DNA of 31,681 nucleotides from a virus. The stretch lies in the IMG/VR virus record IMGVR_UViG_3300021963_005729, positions 1-31,681 of that record, one strand, 5' to 3'. A model generated the notes under the pieces. It worked only from the letters and a program-made list of their open reading frames with translations. It was not told the DNA's origin and did no database searches. Both the position numbers and the translations under genes were made by a program. Positions within the stretch are counted from its first letter, which is position 1. Each line of letters begins with the position of its first letter. Positions 14,749-22,672 of the stretch are shown here, one piece after another.

Positions 14749-15492
14749 ATGAATAGAATAACTGATTACACAAATCTAAAAAATAGAATAGTAACTTGGT
14801 TGAATAATTATGTTACGGAAAATTCATCCATTAAGTCTCTTGTAGTTGGAGTATCTGGAGGAATTGATTCTGCAGTAGTTTCTACTCTTGCAGCATCAAC
14901 TGGTTTACCAACTTATGTACTAGGAATGCCTATACATCAAAATTCAGAACAAGAAGATTTATCTGATTCGCATTTAGAATGGTTACAGACAAAATTTGAT
15001 AATGTAATTGTTCAAAAATATAACTTAACTGATGCATTTGAATCATTCAAATGTACTATGAGAGAATTTGGTACTAATACTCACGCTCTTGCTAATAGTC
15101 GTTCTCGCCTTAGAATGGTAACTCTTTATCAAGTTGCAGGATCTGTAAATGGAATTGTTGTGGGAACTGGCAATAAAGTTGAAGATTATGGTGTAGGGTT
15201 TTATACTAAATATGGTGACGGTGGGGTCGATATCGCTCCTATCGCAGATCTTTATAAGACTGAAGTATGGGAACTTGGAAAATTTTTGGGTATTGATCCA
15301 AGAATTATCAATGCTAAACCAACAGATGGTCTTTGGGATGATGGAAGAACCGATGAAGATCAACTCGGTGCTTCATACGCCGAACTTGAAGAGGCTATGG
15401 AAACTGGATCTGGTCCAGGTCTCAACTCTTTAATTAAGTTTGGTGAAATTAATAAACATAAAATGCAACCCATTCCTACATTCAAACTATGA
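14749..15492 (+). CDS. nadE: NH3-dependent NAD+ synthetase
   Basis: The 247-residue protein has the ATP-pyrophosphatase P-loop SGGIDSA at 36-42, RLRMVTLYQVA, VVGTGNKVEDYGVGF, and the GVDIAPIADLYKTEVWELGKFLG block typical of NadE, then PTDGLWDDGRTDEDQLG. It converts deamido-NAD and ammonia to NAD+. The length matches the small ammonia-dependent type and lacks a glutaminase domain. Within the sugar operon it could raise NAD+ for the epimerase, SDR and dehydrogenase encoded beside it. It overlaps the following dehydrogenase by four bases. Confidence 0.93.
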   Translation: MNRITDYTNLKNRIVTWLNNYVTENSSIKSLVVGVSGGIDSAVVSTLAASTGLPTYVLGMPIHQNSEQEDLSDSHLEWLQTKFDNVIVQKYNLTDAFESFKCTMREFGTNTHALANSRSRLRMVTLYQVAGSVNGIVVGTGNKVEDYGVGFYTKYGDGGVDIAPIADLYKTEVWELGKFLGIDPRIINAKPTDGLWDDGRTDEDQLGASYAELEEAMETGSGPGLNSLIKFGEINKHKMQPIPTFKL

Positions 15493-16646
15493 AAATTGGC
15501 GTAATCGGTGCTGGAAGACTAGGTATTTGTTTTGCTCTTCTTTGTGAAGCTGCTGGATATAATGTCTTTGTTTCGGATATTAGAGAAGACTATGTAAGTC
15601 AATTAAATCAAAGAAAAATTGACACGAATGAACCAGAAGTAGATACGTTATTGCGTGGAGCAACCAATTTCAGAGCAACCACTAGCAACAAAGAAGTTAT
15701 TGAAGAGTGTGATTTGATTTACACTTTAGTTTCGACACCTTCTCTTCCTGATGGATCTTATGATGTTTCTTCCGTTTGGGATGTTGTAAAGGATTTTTCT
15801 GATATCACAACTAAAAAATATTTCGTTGTTGGATGCACAGTTAATCCAGGAGACTGTGAAGAATTTAAAAAACAATTACCTAAGAATGTAAAAGTATTTT
15901 ATAATCCAGAATTTATTGCTCAGGGAACTATCATCAACGATTTACGTAATGCTGATATGGTTCTGCTTGGGTATGACAGTGAAATTGGAAGTGATAATCC
16001 CATTATTTCTGATATTCGTAAGTTGTATACAAAAATTCAAACTAGTCGAGCAATAGTTTGTGCTATGTCAACTACTGCTGCAGAAATTACAAAAATTGCA
16101 ATCAATTGTTTTTTGACAACTAAAATTAGTTATGCCAATATGCTGGGTGATGTTTTGGCAATGGCTGGATGTGGAGATGAGGTAATTGGTGTTCTCGGTG
16201 CAATTGGGGCAGATACACGAATTGGTAGAAAATATTTGAATTATGGATTAGGTTATGGTGGTCCCTGCCTTCCAAGAGATAATAGGGCTTTTGCTGCATT
16301 TGCCAAAAAACTTGGTATGATTTATAATCTCGGGTTTGTGGTAGATGGAATTAATAATGAACACGCAGAATTTGTTTGCAATTTTTATGAGAATTTAAAT
16401 AAAAAAGATCTGCCATTTTATTTTGATTACATTACTTACAAAAAAGGGACCGATATTTTAACAGAGAGTCAGCAGTACCGTCTTTGCACAGATCTTCTTG
16501 ATCGTGGACATACTGTTTATATTCATAATGATAAGAGAGTAATCAATCAAATTTATGATTCTCTCATTGCAAAATACGATTCTAGAGTTAGATTTGTTGA
16601 TAATAAAGAAAATATAACCGAACCAATTTTTGTGGTAAATTTATGA
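15489..16646 (+). CDS. UDP-glucose/GDP-mannose dehydrogenase family enzyme
   Basis: The 385-residue protein starts with the NAD loop GVIGAGRLG, has STPSLPDGSYD, FYNPEFIAQGT, K202 in EITKIAINCFLTTKISYANML, and the catalytic YGGPCLPRDN with C260. These are the signatures of UDP-glucose 6-dehydrogenase and GDP-mannose dehydrogenase, which oxidise an NDP-sugar to a uronic acid using two NAD+. The C-terminal third is less conserved but fits the sugar-binding domain. UDP-glucose is the likeliest substrate. It overlaps both neighbours by four bases. Confidence 0.85.
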   Translation: MKIGVIGAGRLGICFALLCEAAGYNVFVSDIREDYVSQLNQRKIDTNEPEVDTLLRGATNFRATTSNKEVIEECDLIYTLVSTPSLPDGSYDVSSVWDVVKDFSDITTKKYFVVGCTVNPGDCEEFKKQLPKNVKVFYNPEFIAQGTIINDLRNADMVLLGYDSEIGSDNPIISDIRKLYTKIQTSRAIVCAMSTTAAEITKIAINCFLTTKISYANMLGDVLAMAGCGDEVIGVLGAIGADTRIGRKYLNYGLGYGGPCLPRDNRAFAAFAKKLGMIYNLGFVVDGINNEHAEFVCNFYENLNKKDLPFYFDYITYKKGTDILTESQQYRLCTDLLDRGHTVYIHNDKRVINQIYDSLIAKYDSRVRFVDNKENITEPIFVVNL

Positions 16647-17512
16647 TTGGATATAATCGTTTAGGAACTAATGGACGTTTGGGTAACCAAATGTTTCAAT
16701 ATGCCGCCCTTAGAGGAATTGCTTCAAATAATAATTTGGATTGGTGCATTCCTCCAGAGGATACTCCAACTTATGCAAACTACGGTCTTTTTGATGCCTT
16801 TAAACTAAAAAACTTGAAATATACGGGACTTATTAATGGTCCAACACACGATGAACCTGGATTTGATTTTGACGAAAAACTCTTTAATAGTTGCCCAGAT
16901 AATATAAACATTGATGGATATCGTCAAACTGAAAAGTATTTCAAACATATTGAAGATTCTATTCGTGAAGACTATCAATTCAAAGATGAAATCTATGAAC
17001 CTTGCAAAGAGTTTATAGATCAGTTCAATGGAAACATTGTTCTGCTTCATATTCGTAGAGGAGACAATGTAGGTCGTCCAGACTGGTATCCAATTCCTAC
17101 TATTGAACATTATGAGTATCTTCTTAATAAACACTTTTCGGATAATCAACCTGTATTGATTTGTTCTGATGATCTTGATTGGGTAAGAGAACAAAAACTT
17201 TTTACTGGTGATAGATTTTACTTGTCTGAAACTAGAATTTATTATCCAAAAGAAGTGTTGAATGGCGCCGGCCAGATGGAAAAATCTTTGGTTCCATTTT
17301 ATGATCTGTGTTTGATGACATTGTGTAGTGATGCAATTATTGCTAACAGTTCATTATCTTGGTGGGGTGCTTGGTTACAAAAAAATCCAGACAAAAAAGT
17401 AATCGCACAGACTCCCTGGTTTGGTGAAAAACTTTCTTTTAATAATCTTAAAGATTTGATTCCAGAATCTTGGATTGTTGAACCAATCCCCGAAGAGAGA
17501 ATTCAACAATGA
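16643..17512 (+). CDS. GT11 (alpha-1,2-fucosyltransferase-like) glycosyltransferase, copy 1
   Basis: The 289-residue protein begins with the GT11 start GRLGNQMFQYAALRGIA (11-27) and has the nucleotide-binding motif HIRRGD (136-141), a CSDDLDWV segment, and IIANSSLSWWGAWL near the C-terminus. GT11 transfers L-fucose from GDP-L-fucose to form alpha-1,2 links. It is clearly paralogous to the gene at 18312-19124, with TEKYFKHIED blocks almost identical. As GDP-fucose synthesis genes are absent here, GDP-L-galactose is a plausible donor. Four-base overlaps on both sides. Confidence 0.9.
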   Translation: MIGYNRLGTNGRLGNQMFQYAALRGIASNNNLDWCIPPEDTPTYANYGLFDAFKLKNLKYTGLINGPTHDEPGFDFDEKLFNSCPDNINIDGYRQTEKYFKHIEDSIREDYQFKDEIYEPCKEFIDQFNGNIVLLHIRRGDNVGRPDWYPIPTIEHYEYLLNKHFSDNQPVLICSDDLDWVREQKLFTGDRFYLSETRIYYPKEVLNGAGQMEKSLVPFYDLCLMTLCSDAIIANSSLSWWGAWLQKNPDKKVIAQTPWFGEKLSFNNLKDLIPESWIVEPIPEERIQQ

Positions 17513-18315
17513 TGAACCTTACTTTTCTTATTCCTACCAGAATTGAAACGGAAGATAGATTGAGAAACATCATATCATCTGTTTCTTATCTGTTAAGACA
17601 TATACCAGCAAAAGTAATTGTTAAAGAAGTATCTAACCACCCTACATTTCAATTTAGAGCATTACCTGAGATTAGAAAATACGCAAATACAGATAACTTA
17701 ACTTTTTTGTATGAAGAGAATAATGAATCTTTATTTTGCAAAAGTAAAGTTTTAAATGATTTAATCATTGCTGCAGATACAAAAGTGGTAGCAAACTATG
17801 ATGCGGATTGTATTCTTCCAATCTCTTCATATCACCAAGCTTATAGTGCTATTAATGATGGGCAGGCAGATATAGTGTATCCATATGGTTGTGGTATCTA
17901 CCAGTGGAAAGCAGAATATAATATGCAAATCTATGAAGAGTTTGTAAATAAATTTGATATCTCTGTTTTAGATAGAAATAAGACATTATCAAATTCTACA
18001 ATTGGATGGACTCAATTCATCAATCGTCAAAAATATATTGATTGTTATATGATGAATGAAAATTTTGTATCTTGGGGGTGTGAAGATGATGAATTTTATT
18101 TTCGTATGAGCACACTAGGGAATAGAATTGTACGAATTGATAATTACGTCTATCATCTAGAACATAGTAGAACTCATAACTCTTGGTTCAGTAATCCAAA
18201 CTTTAATAATAACTGGCAACTTTGGAATACAATTAAGACATTTGACAGAGATCAACTTATACAGTATTATGAAAATCAAGACTATCTTAAAATACGTAGA
18301 GAACAATTGAAATGA
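17509..18315 (+). CDS. GT-A glycosyltransferase, GT2/GT27-like
   Basis: The 268-residue protein opens with a LTFLIPTRIET strand, has KVVANYDADCILP with DAD as the metal-binding DxD, and later VSWGCEDDEFYFRM, the W-G-x-E-D/D motif of N-acetylgalactosaminyl- or galactosyltransferase-like GT2 enzymes. It sits between two GT11 paralogues. This order suggests sugar addition in alternation within one repeating unit. It overlaps both by four bases. Donor unknown. Confidence 0.8.
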   Translation: MMNLTFLIPTRIETEDRLRNIISSVSYLLRHIPAKVIVKEVSNHPTFQFRALPEIRKYANTDNLTFLYEENNESLFCKSKVLNDLIIAADTKVVANYDADCILPISSYHQAYSAINDGQADIVYPYGCGIYQWKAEYNMQIYEEFVNKFDISVLDRNKTLSNSTIGWTQFINRQKYIDCYMMNENFVSWGCEDDEFYFRMSTLGNRIVRIDNYVYHLEHSRTHNSWFSNPNFNNNWQLWNTIKTFDRDQLIQYYENQDYLKIRREQLK

Positions 18316-19124
18316 TAGGATTTAATGCCTTAGGTAGAATGGGACGTTTGGCAAATCAAATGTTTCAGTATGCATCACTAAAAGGAATTTCTAAAAATAT
18401 TGGTGCAGATATTTGTATTCCAAATCATACTCAAGCAGTTGATGATGGAATTGGTAATATGTTAAGAACAGAGTTGTTCGATTCTTTTGATTTAAATGTA
18501 AATATTGGTATCTTGAATAATGGACACTCTCCTGTTGTTCAGGAAAGATTTTTTCATTTTGATGAAGAACTTTTTACTTTATGTCCAGATCACGTAAGCC
18601 TTCAAGGATATTTTCAAACCGAAAAATACTTTAAGCATATTGAAGATGAGATTCGTGAAGATTTTACCTTCAAGGATGAGATTCTTAATCCTTGCAGAGA
18701 AATGATTTCTTCTGTAGAAAATCCTATTGCTCTTCACGTTCGACGAACTGATTATGTTAAAAATAGCGATAATCATCCACCTTGTTCAATAGACTATTAT
18801 AAAAAAGCACTTGAGCATTTTGGTACTGATAGAAATGTGATTGTTTTCTCTGATGATCCTATTTGGTGTAATCAACAGGAACTATTTGCAGATGATCGCT
18901 TTTTGATTTCAGAAAACACAGATAATAGAGTTGATCTTTGTTTAATGTCTCTTTGTGATGATTTTATCATTGCCAACTCTACTTTTTCTTGGTGGGGAGC
19001 ATGGCTTTCTTCAAATAAGAATAAAAAAGTCATCTCTCCAATCCAGTGGTTTGGAACTGGATATACAAAAGATCACGATACTAAAGATTTGATTCCCGAT
19101 GACTGGACAAGAATTGCTGCTTGA
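18312..19124 (+). CDS. GT11 (alpha-1,2-fucosyltransferase-like) glycosyltransferase, copy 2
   Basis: The 270-residue paralogue of 16643-17512 has GRLANQMFQYASLKGIS (11-27), LHVRRTDYV (141-149, binding HVRRTD), SDDPIWC and IIANSTFSWWGAWL. It differs in the middle (about residues 40-80), where an acceptor-binding loop is expected, so the two copies may attach to different acceptors. It overlaps the next gene by 26 bases. Confidence 0.9.
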   Translation: MIGFNALGRMGRLANQMFQYASLKGISKNIGADICIPNHTQAVDDGIGNMLRTELFDSFDLNVNIGILNNGHSPVVQERFFHFDEELFTLCPDHVSLQGYFQTEKYFKHIEDEIREDFTFKDEILNPCREMISSVENPIALHVRRTDYVKNSDNHPPCSIDYYKKALEHFGTDRNVIVFSDDPIWCNQQELFADDRFLISENTDNRVDLCLMSLCDDFIIANSTFSWWGAWLSSNKNKKVISPIQWFGTGYTKDHDTKDLIPDDWTRIAA

Positions 19125-19920
19125 TAAAAACAAATCAGCGTATAAACTTAAAGGTATTCCTCATATTTACTGGTTAAATCTTGATGCTGATAAACATCGT
19201 CGAGATTATATGGAACTTCAATTTAAATATTGGGAAATTGAAAATCATACTCGTATTTCTGGATATGATGGTAGAGAAGACGATGTTTCTTCTCATTTAA
19301 AAGGCAGAATACCTGATGGTGTAAGTCAAAATGAATTGGGTTGCTGTATGTCTCATCTTAAAGCAATCAAACATTTCTATGAAGAAACCAATGATGATTA
19401 TTGTTTGATTTTAGAAGATGATGTTAACTTCAATACTGTTAAGCACTGGAACTTTACTTGGACAGAGTTCTTTTCTTTAGTCCCGTATGATTGGGATTGT
19501 GTGCAGTTAACTACGATTTGTACTGGAGATATACACGTTAAATTGCATTTAAAATTTATTAATGATTTTTCTGCTGCAATTTACCTGATTAGTAGGCATC
19601 ACGCTGCAAAAATGATGAAGCATCATATTCGTGGTGATAAATTTAAATTGGATAATGGTGTAAAACCAAGAGCAGTTTCTGAAGATACTATTTTAGAAAC
19701 AGGTAAAACATATACAATTCCATTGTTTCTTTATAATCTAGAAATGGGATCTGCTATACATCCAGAGCACCTTGGTATTTTTCATAAAGGCCCACACGAC
19801 GCATTGTTGAATTATTGGGAACAACAAGGAACATCAGTAAATATCCGTGATTATATGGATTACGATCCATATCTTGGAAGAATTGTAGAAAACTCTGCAG
19901 CGCAACAGCAAAATTCTTAA
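19099..19920 (+). CDS. GT25-family glycosyltransferase
   Basis: The 273-residue protein has IYWLNLDADKHRRDYMELQF (about 23-42), GCCMSHLKAIKHF, and the acidic LILEDDVNF motif, which together define the LPS-type GT25 family (galactosyl- or glucosyltransferases of the LpsA/Lex type). It is the last gene of the operon and ends 132 bases before the porin ATG. The ATG at 19099 overlaps the preceding gene by 26 bases; no later ATG precedes the conserved strand except one well inside the protein. Confidence 0.85.
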   Translation: MTGQELLLDKNKSAYKLKGIPHIYWLNLDADKHRRDYMELQFKYWEIENHTRISGYDGREDDVSSHLKGRIPDGVSQNELGCCMSHLKAIKHFYEETNDDYCLILEDDVNFNTVKHWNFTWTEFFSLVPYDWDCVQLTTICTGDIHVKLHLKFINDFSAAIYLISRHHAAKMMKHHIRGDKFKLDNGVKPRAVSEDTILETGKTYTIPLFLYNLEMGSAIHPEHLGIFHKGPHDALLNYWEQQGTSVNIRDYMDYDPYLGRIVENSAAQQQNS

Positions 19921-19931
19921 CCAAACCTTAG

Positions 19932-19960
19932 TTGACAGACTGTAAAGGGTGTACTAAGAT
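19932..19960 (+). promoter_or_regulatory. Sigma-70 promoter upstream of the porin gene
   Basis: TTGACA (19932-19937) and TAAGAT (19955-19960) are separated by 17 bases, so transcription would begin near 19967. It lies 12 bases after the last sugar gene, with no terminator hairpin between. The 11-bp direct repeats that follow lie downstream of this start. Confidence 0.7.
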
Positions 19961-19969
19961 ACTCTTAAT

Positions 19970-20002
19970 CTTAAGTTTCTCTTAAGACTCTCTAAATACT
20001 GA
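19970..20002 (+). promoter_or_regulatory. Three 11-bp direct repeats before the porin (possible Pho box)
   Basis: CTTAAGTTTCT (19970), CTTAAGACTCT (19981) and CTAAATACTGA (19992) repeat at exactly 11 bases, with a fourth CTTAA at 19964. Cyanobacterial Pho boxes are 8-bp CTTAACCT-type repeats with 3-base spacers. Agreement in spacing is good, in the last bases of each unit moderate. The position after the TTGACA promoter's start is odd for an activator of that promoter. Confidence 0.4.
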
Positions 20003-20021
20003 GGTTTTATCTAAAACCTCA
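20000..20021 (+). promoter_or_regulatory. Hairpin in the porin leader
   Basis: TGAGGTTTTA (20000-20009) and TAAAACCTCA (20012-20021) are perfect reverse complements separated by 2 bases. The structure lies about 32 bases upstream of the porin ATG and overlaps the third 11-bp repeat. It may stabilise the mRNA or act as a weak terminator for read-through from the sugar operon. Confidence 0.55.
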
Positions 20022-20052
20022 TTTGTCGTTTAGTACATACAAAAAACTTTTT

Positions 20053-21540
20053 ATGAAACTCAAACAACTGATGCTTGCACCTGTTGCTCTGGGAATGGTT
20101 GCTCCTGTTGCTGCGAATGCCGCAGATCTTAATATGGCAGCAGTCAACCAATACACTTCCTCGGAACAAGTCTCAAGCATCAAACAACTTTCTGATGTCC
20201 AACCTACCGATTGGGCTTATCAGGCACTCAGCAATCTGGTTGAGCGTTATGGTTGCGTTGCTGGTTATGAAAACGGAACTTATCTTGGTGGTAAGGCAAT
20301 GACCCGTTTTGAGGCAGCAGCACTTCTGAATGCTTGTCTGGATCGCGTAACTGAAGTCACCGATGAACTCCAGCGTCTTGCTACCGAGTTCGCTAACGAA
20401 CTTCAAGTTCTTCGTGGTCGTGTTGCTAAACTGGAGAAGCAAACCGCTGCTCTTCAGGCACAGCAGTTCTCTACCACTACGAAACTCAAAGGTGAAGCAA
20501 CCTTCGTTCTGGGTGGTGTAGAAGGTGCTCGTCTTGCTAACAACACCAATGTTGGTAACACTGCTTTCAACTATGACCTCCGCCTGAGTTTTGATACTTC
20601 CTTCACTGGTAAGGATCTGCTCAAGACCCGTCTGCGTTCTGGTAACTTCTCCTCGCAACCCTTTGGTTCTTCCTCGTCTCTGTTCAAACTGGACAAGGCA
20701 GAAAGCACCTCCAACGCTGTACAACTTGACCGTCTGTACTACAGCTTCCCTGCACTTACTAAGGGCGTGACTCTGACTGCTGGTGCTCTTGTTCGTAACA
20801 CCGAGATGGCTTGGGTTCCTACCGCATACAAGTCGGATGTTCTTGACTTCTTTGCTGTTGCTGGTGCTCCTGGTGTCTATAACAAGGCAACTGGTTCTGG
20901 TTTCGGTGCTCAGTGGGTACAGCCTACCAAGAAAGGTAAACCTGGTTTCGTCGCTGGCATCAACTACGTCGCTCAAAATGGTTCTGATAGCACCAAAGGA
21001 GAGTTCAATGCTGCTGGTGCTCTGAATACTCTTGCTCAAGTTGGTTACCGTGCTCCTCAGTATGGTATTGCATTCGGTTATCGTAATGGTACTGAAGGCA
21101 CTCGTATCCGTACCTTTAATGGTGTTGCTGGCAATAGTGGCACTCTTGCTGCTAACCAAACCTCCAATGGTTATTCTCTGAATGCTTACTGGCAACCCAA
21201 GACCTCTGGTATTATTCCTTCTGTGAGTGCTGCCTATGGTTGGAACTATGTAAGTGGCCCTGCAACTCCTAATGCTGCTACCAACTCTCAGACTTGGATG
21301 GCAGGTGTTCAGTGGAGTGATGTATTTGCCAAGGGTAATGCCGCTGGTTTTGCCATCGGTGCCCCCGGTAATGCCGAATCTCTCACAAAGGATGCTGTGA
21401 TGTGGGAAGCATTTTATCGTTACAAAGTTAGCGATGCAATCAGCGTAACCCCTGCTGTGTTCTATGTGTCTAACAACCAAGCTCTGAAGAATTCTTCTTC
21501 TAACTATGGTGGTGTGATTCAGACGACGTTCCGTTTCTGA
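20053..21540 (+). CDS. SLH-domain outer-membrane porin (cyanobacterial OprB/Som type)
   Basis: Read from ATG 20053 the protein has 495 residues: a signal peptide ending ANA at about 23, an S-layer-homology domain around 45-95 (VQPTDWAYQALSNLVERYG, MTRFEAAALLNACL), a coiled coil (about 95-140), then a long Gly/Asn/Tyr-rich beta-barrel ending in TTFRF. This is the domain order of cyanobacterial porins that anchor to peptidoglycan by SLH and form an outer-membrane channel. Codon use is more GC-rich and host-like than in the neighbouring phage genes, suggesting fairly recent transfer from Synechococcus. The adjacent pstS suggests a role in nutrient (phosphate) entry, but a decoy or receptor-masking role is possible. 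Confidence 0.9.
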   Translation: MKLKQLMLAPVALGMVAPVAANAADLNMAAVNQYTSSEQVSSIKQLSDVQPTDWAYQALSNLVERYGCVAGYENGTYLGGKAMTRFEAAALLNACLDRVTEVTDELQRLATEFANELQVLRGRVAKLEKQTAALQAQQFSTTTKLKGEATFVLGGVEGARLANNTNVGNTAFNYDLRLSFDTSFTGKDLLKTRLRSGNFSSQPFGSSSSLFKLDKAESTSNAVQLDRLYYSFPALTKGVTLTAGALVRNTEMAWVPTAYKSDVLDFFAVAGAPGVYNKATGSGFGAQWVQPTKKGKPGFVAGINYVAQNGSDSTKGEFNAAGALNTLAQVGYRAPQYGIAFGYRNGTEGTRIRTFNGVAGNSGTLAANQTSNGYSLNAYWQPKTSGIIPSVSAAYGWNYVSGPATPNAATNSQTWMAGVQWSDVFAKGNAAGFAIGAPGNAESLTKDAVMWEAFYRYKVSDAISVTPAVFYVSNNQALKNSSSNYGGVIQTTFRF

Positions 21541-21560
21541 TAATATCCACGATACCTTTA

Positions 21561-21584
21561 AACCTCCTTTCGGGGAGGTTTTTT
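21561..21584 (+). terminator. Terminator after the porin gene
   Basis: AACCTCC (21561-21567) pairs with GGAGGTT (21574-21580) around TTTCGG, followed by further T through 21584. It separates the porin from pstS, implying a separate promoter for pstS or partial read-through. Confidence 0.9.
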
Positions 21585-21598
21585 GGTGTTAGGACTTA

Positions 21599-21617
21599 TT
21601 TAACCTATTCTTAACTC
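21599..21617 (+). promoter_or_regulatory. Pho-box-like repeat upstream of pstS
   Basis: TTTAACCT (21599-21606) and CTTAACTC (21610-21617) are separated by three bases, giving the 11-bp period of cyanobacterial Pho boxes. The element ends only 8 bases before the ATG at 21626, leaving little room for a -10 and leader. It may therefore act from an unusual position, or be fortuitous. No clear -10 was found near it. Confidence 0.4.
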
Positions 21618-21625
21618 TAACAACA

Positions 21626-22603
21626 ATGAAACTCAAACACATTGCTACAATCGGTCTTGCTTTTGCTCCTGCTGCTGCATTTGCTGGACCTGCTATTAAT
21701 GGTGCTGGTGCTACCTTCCCCGCACCCATCTACCAGCGTTGGTTCGTTGATTATTCATCTACCACTGGTGAAAAAGTAAACTATCAGTCCGTTGGTTCTG
21801 GTGCTGGTATTCGTCAGTTCGTTGCTGGAACCGTAGACTTTGGTGCTTCTGATGAACCTATCAAGGCAAAAGAAGCCGCAAAGGTCAAGCGTGGTGTCGT
21901 TCAGATTCCTATGGTCGGTGGAACGATTGCGATTGCCTACAACAAACCTGGTTGTAAACTGAAACTGACTCAGAAACAAGTTGTTGATATCTTCTCTGGT
22001 CGTATCACGGACTGGAAGCAAGTTGGTTGTGCTGCTGGTTCTATGCGAGTTGTTCATCGTTCTGATGGTTCTGGAACTACTTATGCCTTCACCAACTCTC
22101 TGGATGCCTTTGGTGGTTGGACTGCTGGTGTTGGTAAGTCAATCAACTGGCCTACTGGTGTTGGTGCTAAGGGCAATGAAGGTGTTGCTGGAACTCTTTC
22201 CAACACTCCTGGTAGTATCGGTTATCTGAACACTGGATTTGTTCGTGCTAACAAACTCCAAGCTGCTGTACTCCAGAACAAGTCAGGCAAGTTCGTTGGA
22301 CCTTCTGCTGTAACTGGTGCCGCTGCTCTGAACGGAATCAAACTGGACCCTGTGACTCTTGCTGGTGAAGACCCCAATCCCGCAGGTGCTCAGGCATATC
22401 CTATCTCCACTCTGACTTGGATTCTTGCCTATAAGAATAGTTATGCTCCTGGTAAGGCACAAGCAGTCCGTGATGCGATTAACTATGCCCTGAGTTCCAA
22501 GGCACAATCGATTGCTGATGATCTAGGTTATGTTCCTCTTGCTGGTTCGATTCTGAATAAGTCCAGAATCAAAGTCAACCAAATTGGTATGGGTGAGAAG
22601 TGA
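21626..22603 (+). CDS. pstS: Phosphate ABC-transporter substrate-binding protein PstS
   Basis: The 325-residue protein has an N-terminal signal peptide ending AFA at about 20, without a lipobox cysteine, so it should be a free periplasmic protein. Phosphate-binding segments are visible: INGAGATFPAPIYQRWF, SVGSGAGIRQF, FGASDEP and RSDGSGTTYAF. It would hand phosphate to the host PstCAB transporter, helping phage DNA synthesis in P-poor water. pstS is a known cyanophage auxiliary gene. Its G/C content is raised like the porin's. The two genes form a phosphate-linked pair. Confidence 0.95.
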   Translation: MKLKHIATIGLAFAPAAAFAGPAINGAGATFPAPIYQRWFVDYSSTTGEKVNYQSVGSGAGIRQFVAGTVDFGASDEPIKAKEAAKVKRGVVQIPMVGGTIAIAYNKPGCKLKLTQKQVVDIFSGRITDWKQVGCAAGSMRVVHRSDGSGTTYAFTNSLDAFGGWTAGVGKSINWPTGVGAKGNEGVAGTLSNTPGSIGYLNTGFVRANKLQAAVLQNKSGKFVGPSAVTGAAALNGIKLDPVTLAGEDPNPAGAQAYPISTLTWILAYKNSYAPGKAQAVRDAINYALSSKAQSIADDLGYVPLAGSILNKSRIKVNQIGMGEK

Positions 22604-22629
22604 TTTAGTAAGTATTAATACTTACTAAA
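22604..22629 (+). repeat. Perfect 26-base palindrome after pstS
   Basis: Bases 22604-22616 (TTTAGTAAGTATT) are the exact reverse complement of 22617-22629, with no spacer. It follows the pstS stop directly and precedes the true terminator by 13 bases. It could be a protein-binding site, a cruciform, or an mRNA 3'-end hairpin. Confidence 0.85.
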
Positions 22630-22642
22630 GTCAGCATTTTCT

Positions 22643-22672
22643 AACAAGGGTGGGTTTTCACCCTTGTTTTTT
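22643..22672 (+). terminator. Terminator after pstS
   Basis: AACAAGGGTG (22643-22652) pairs perfectly with CACCCTTGTT (22659-22668) around GGTTTT, followed by T through 22672. The -35 of the next promoter lies within its right arm. Confidence 0.92.

Noticed and set aside
20173-21480. A 435-codon open frame on the minus strand inside the porin gene
   Set aside because: It mirrors the codon bias of the GC-richer porin. It has no ribosome site or coherent domain, while the plus-strand frame has a signal peptide, SLH domain and barrel end.
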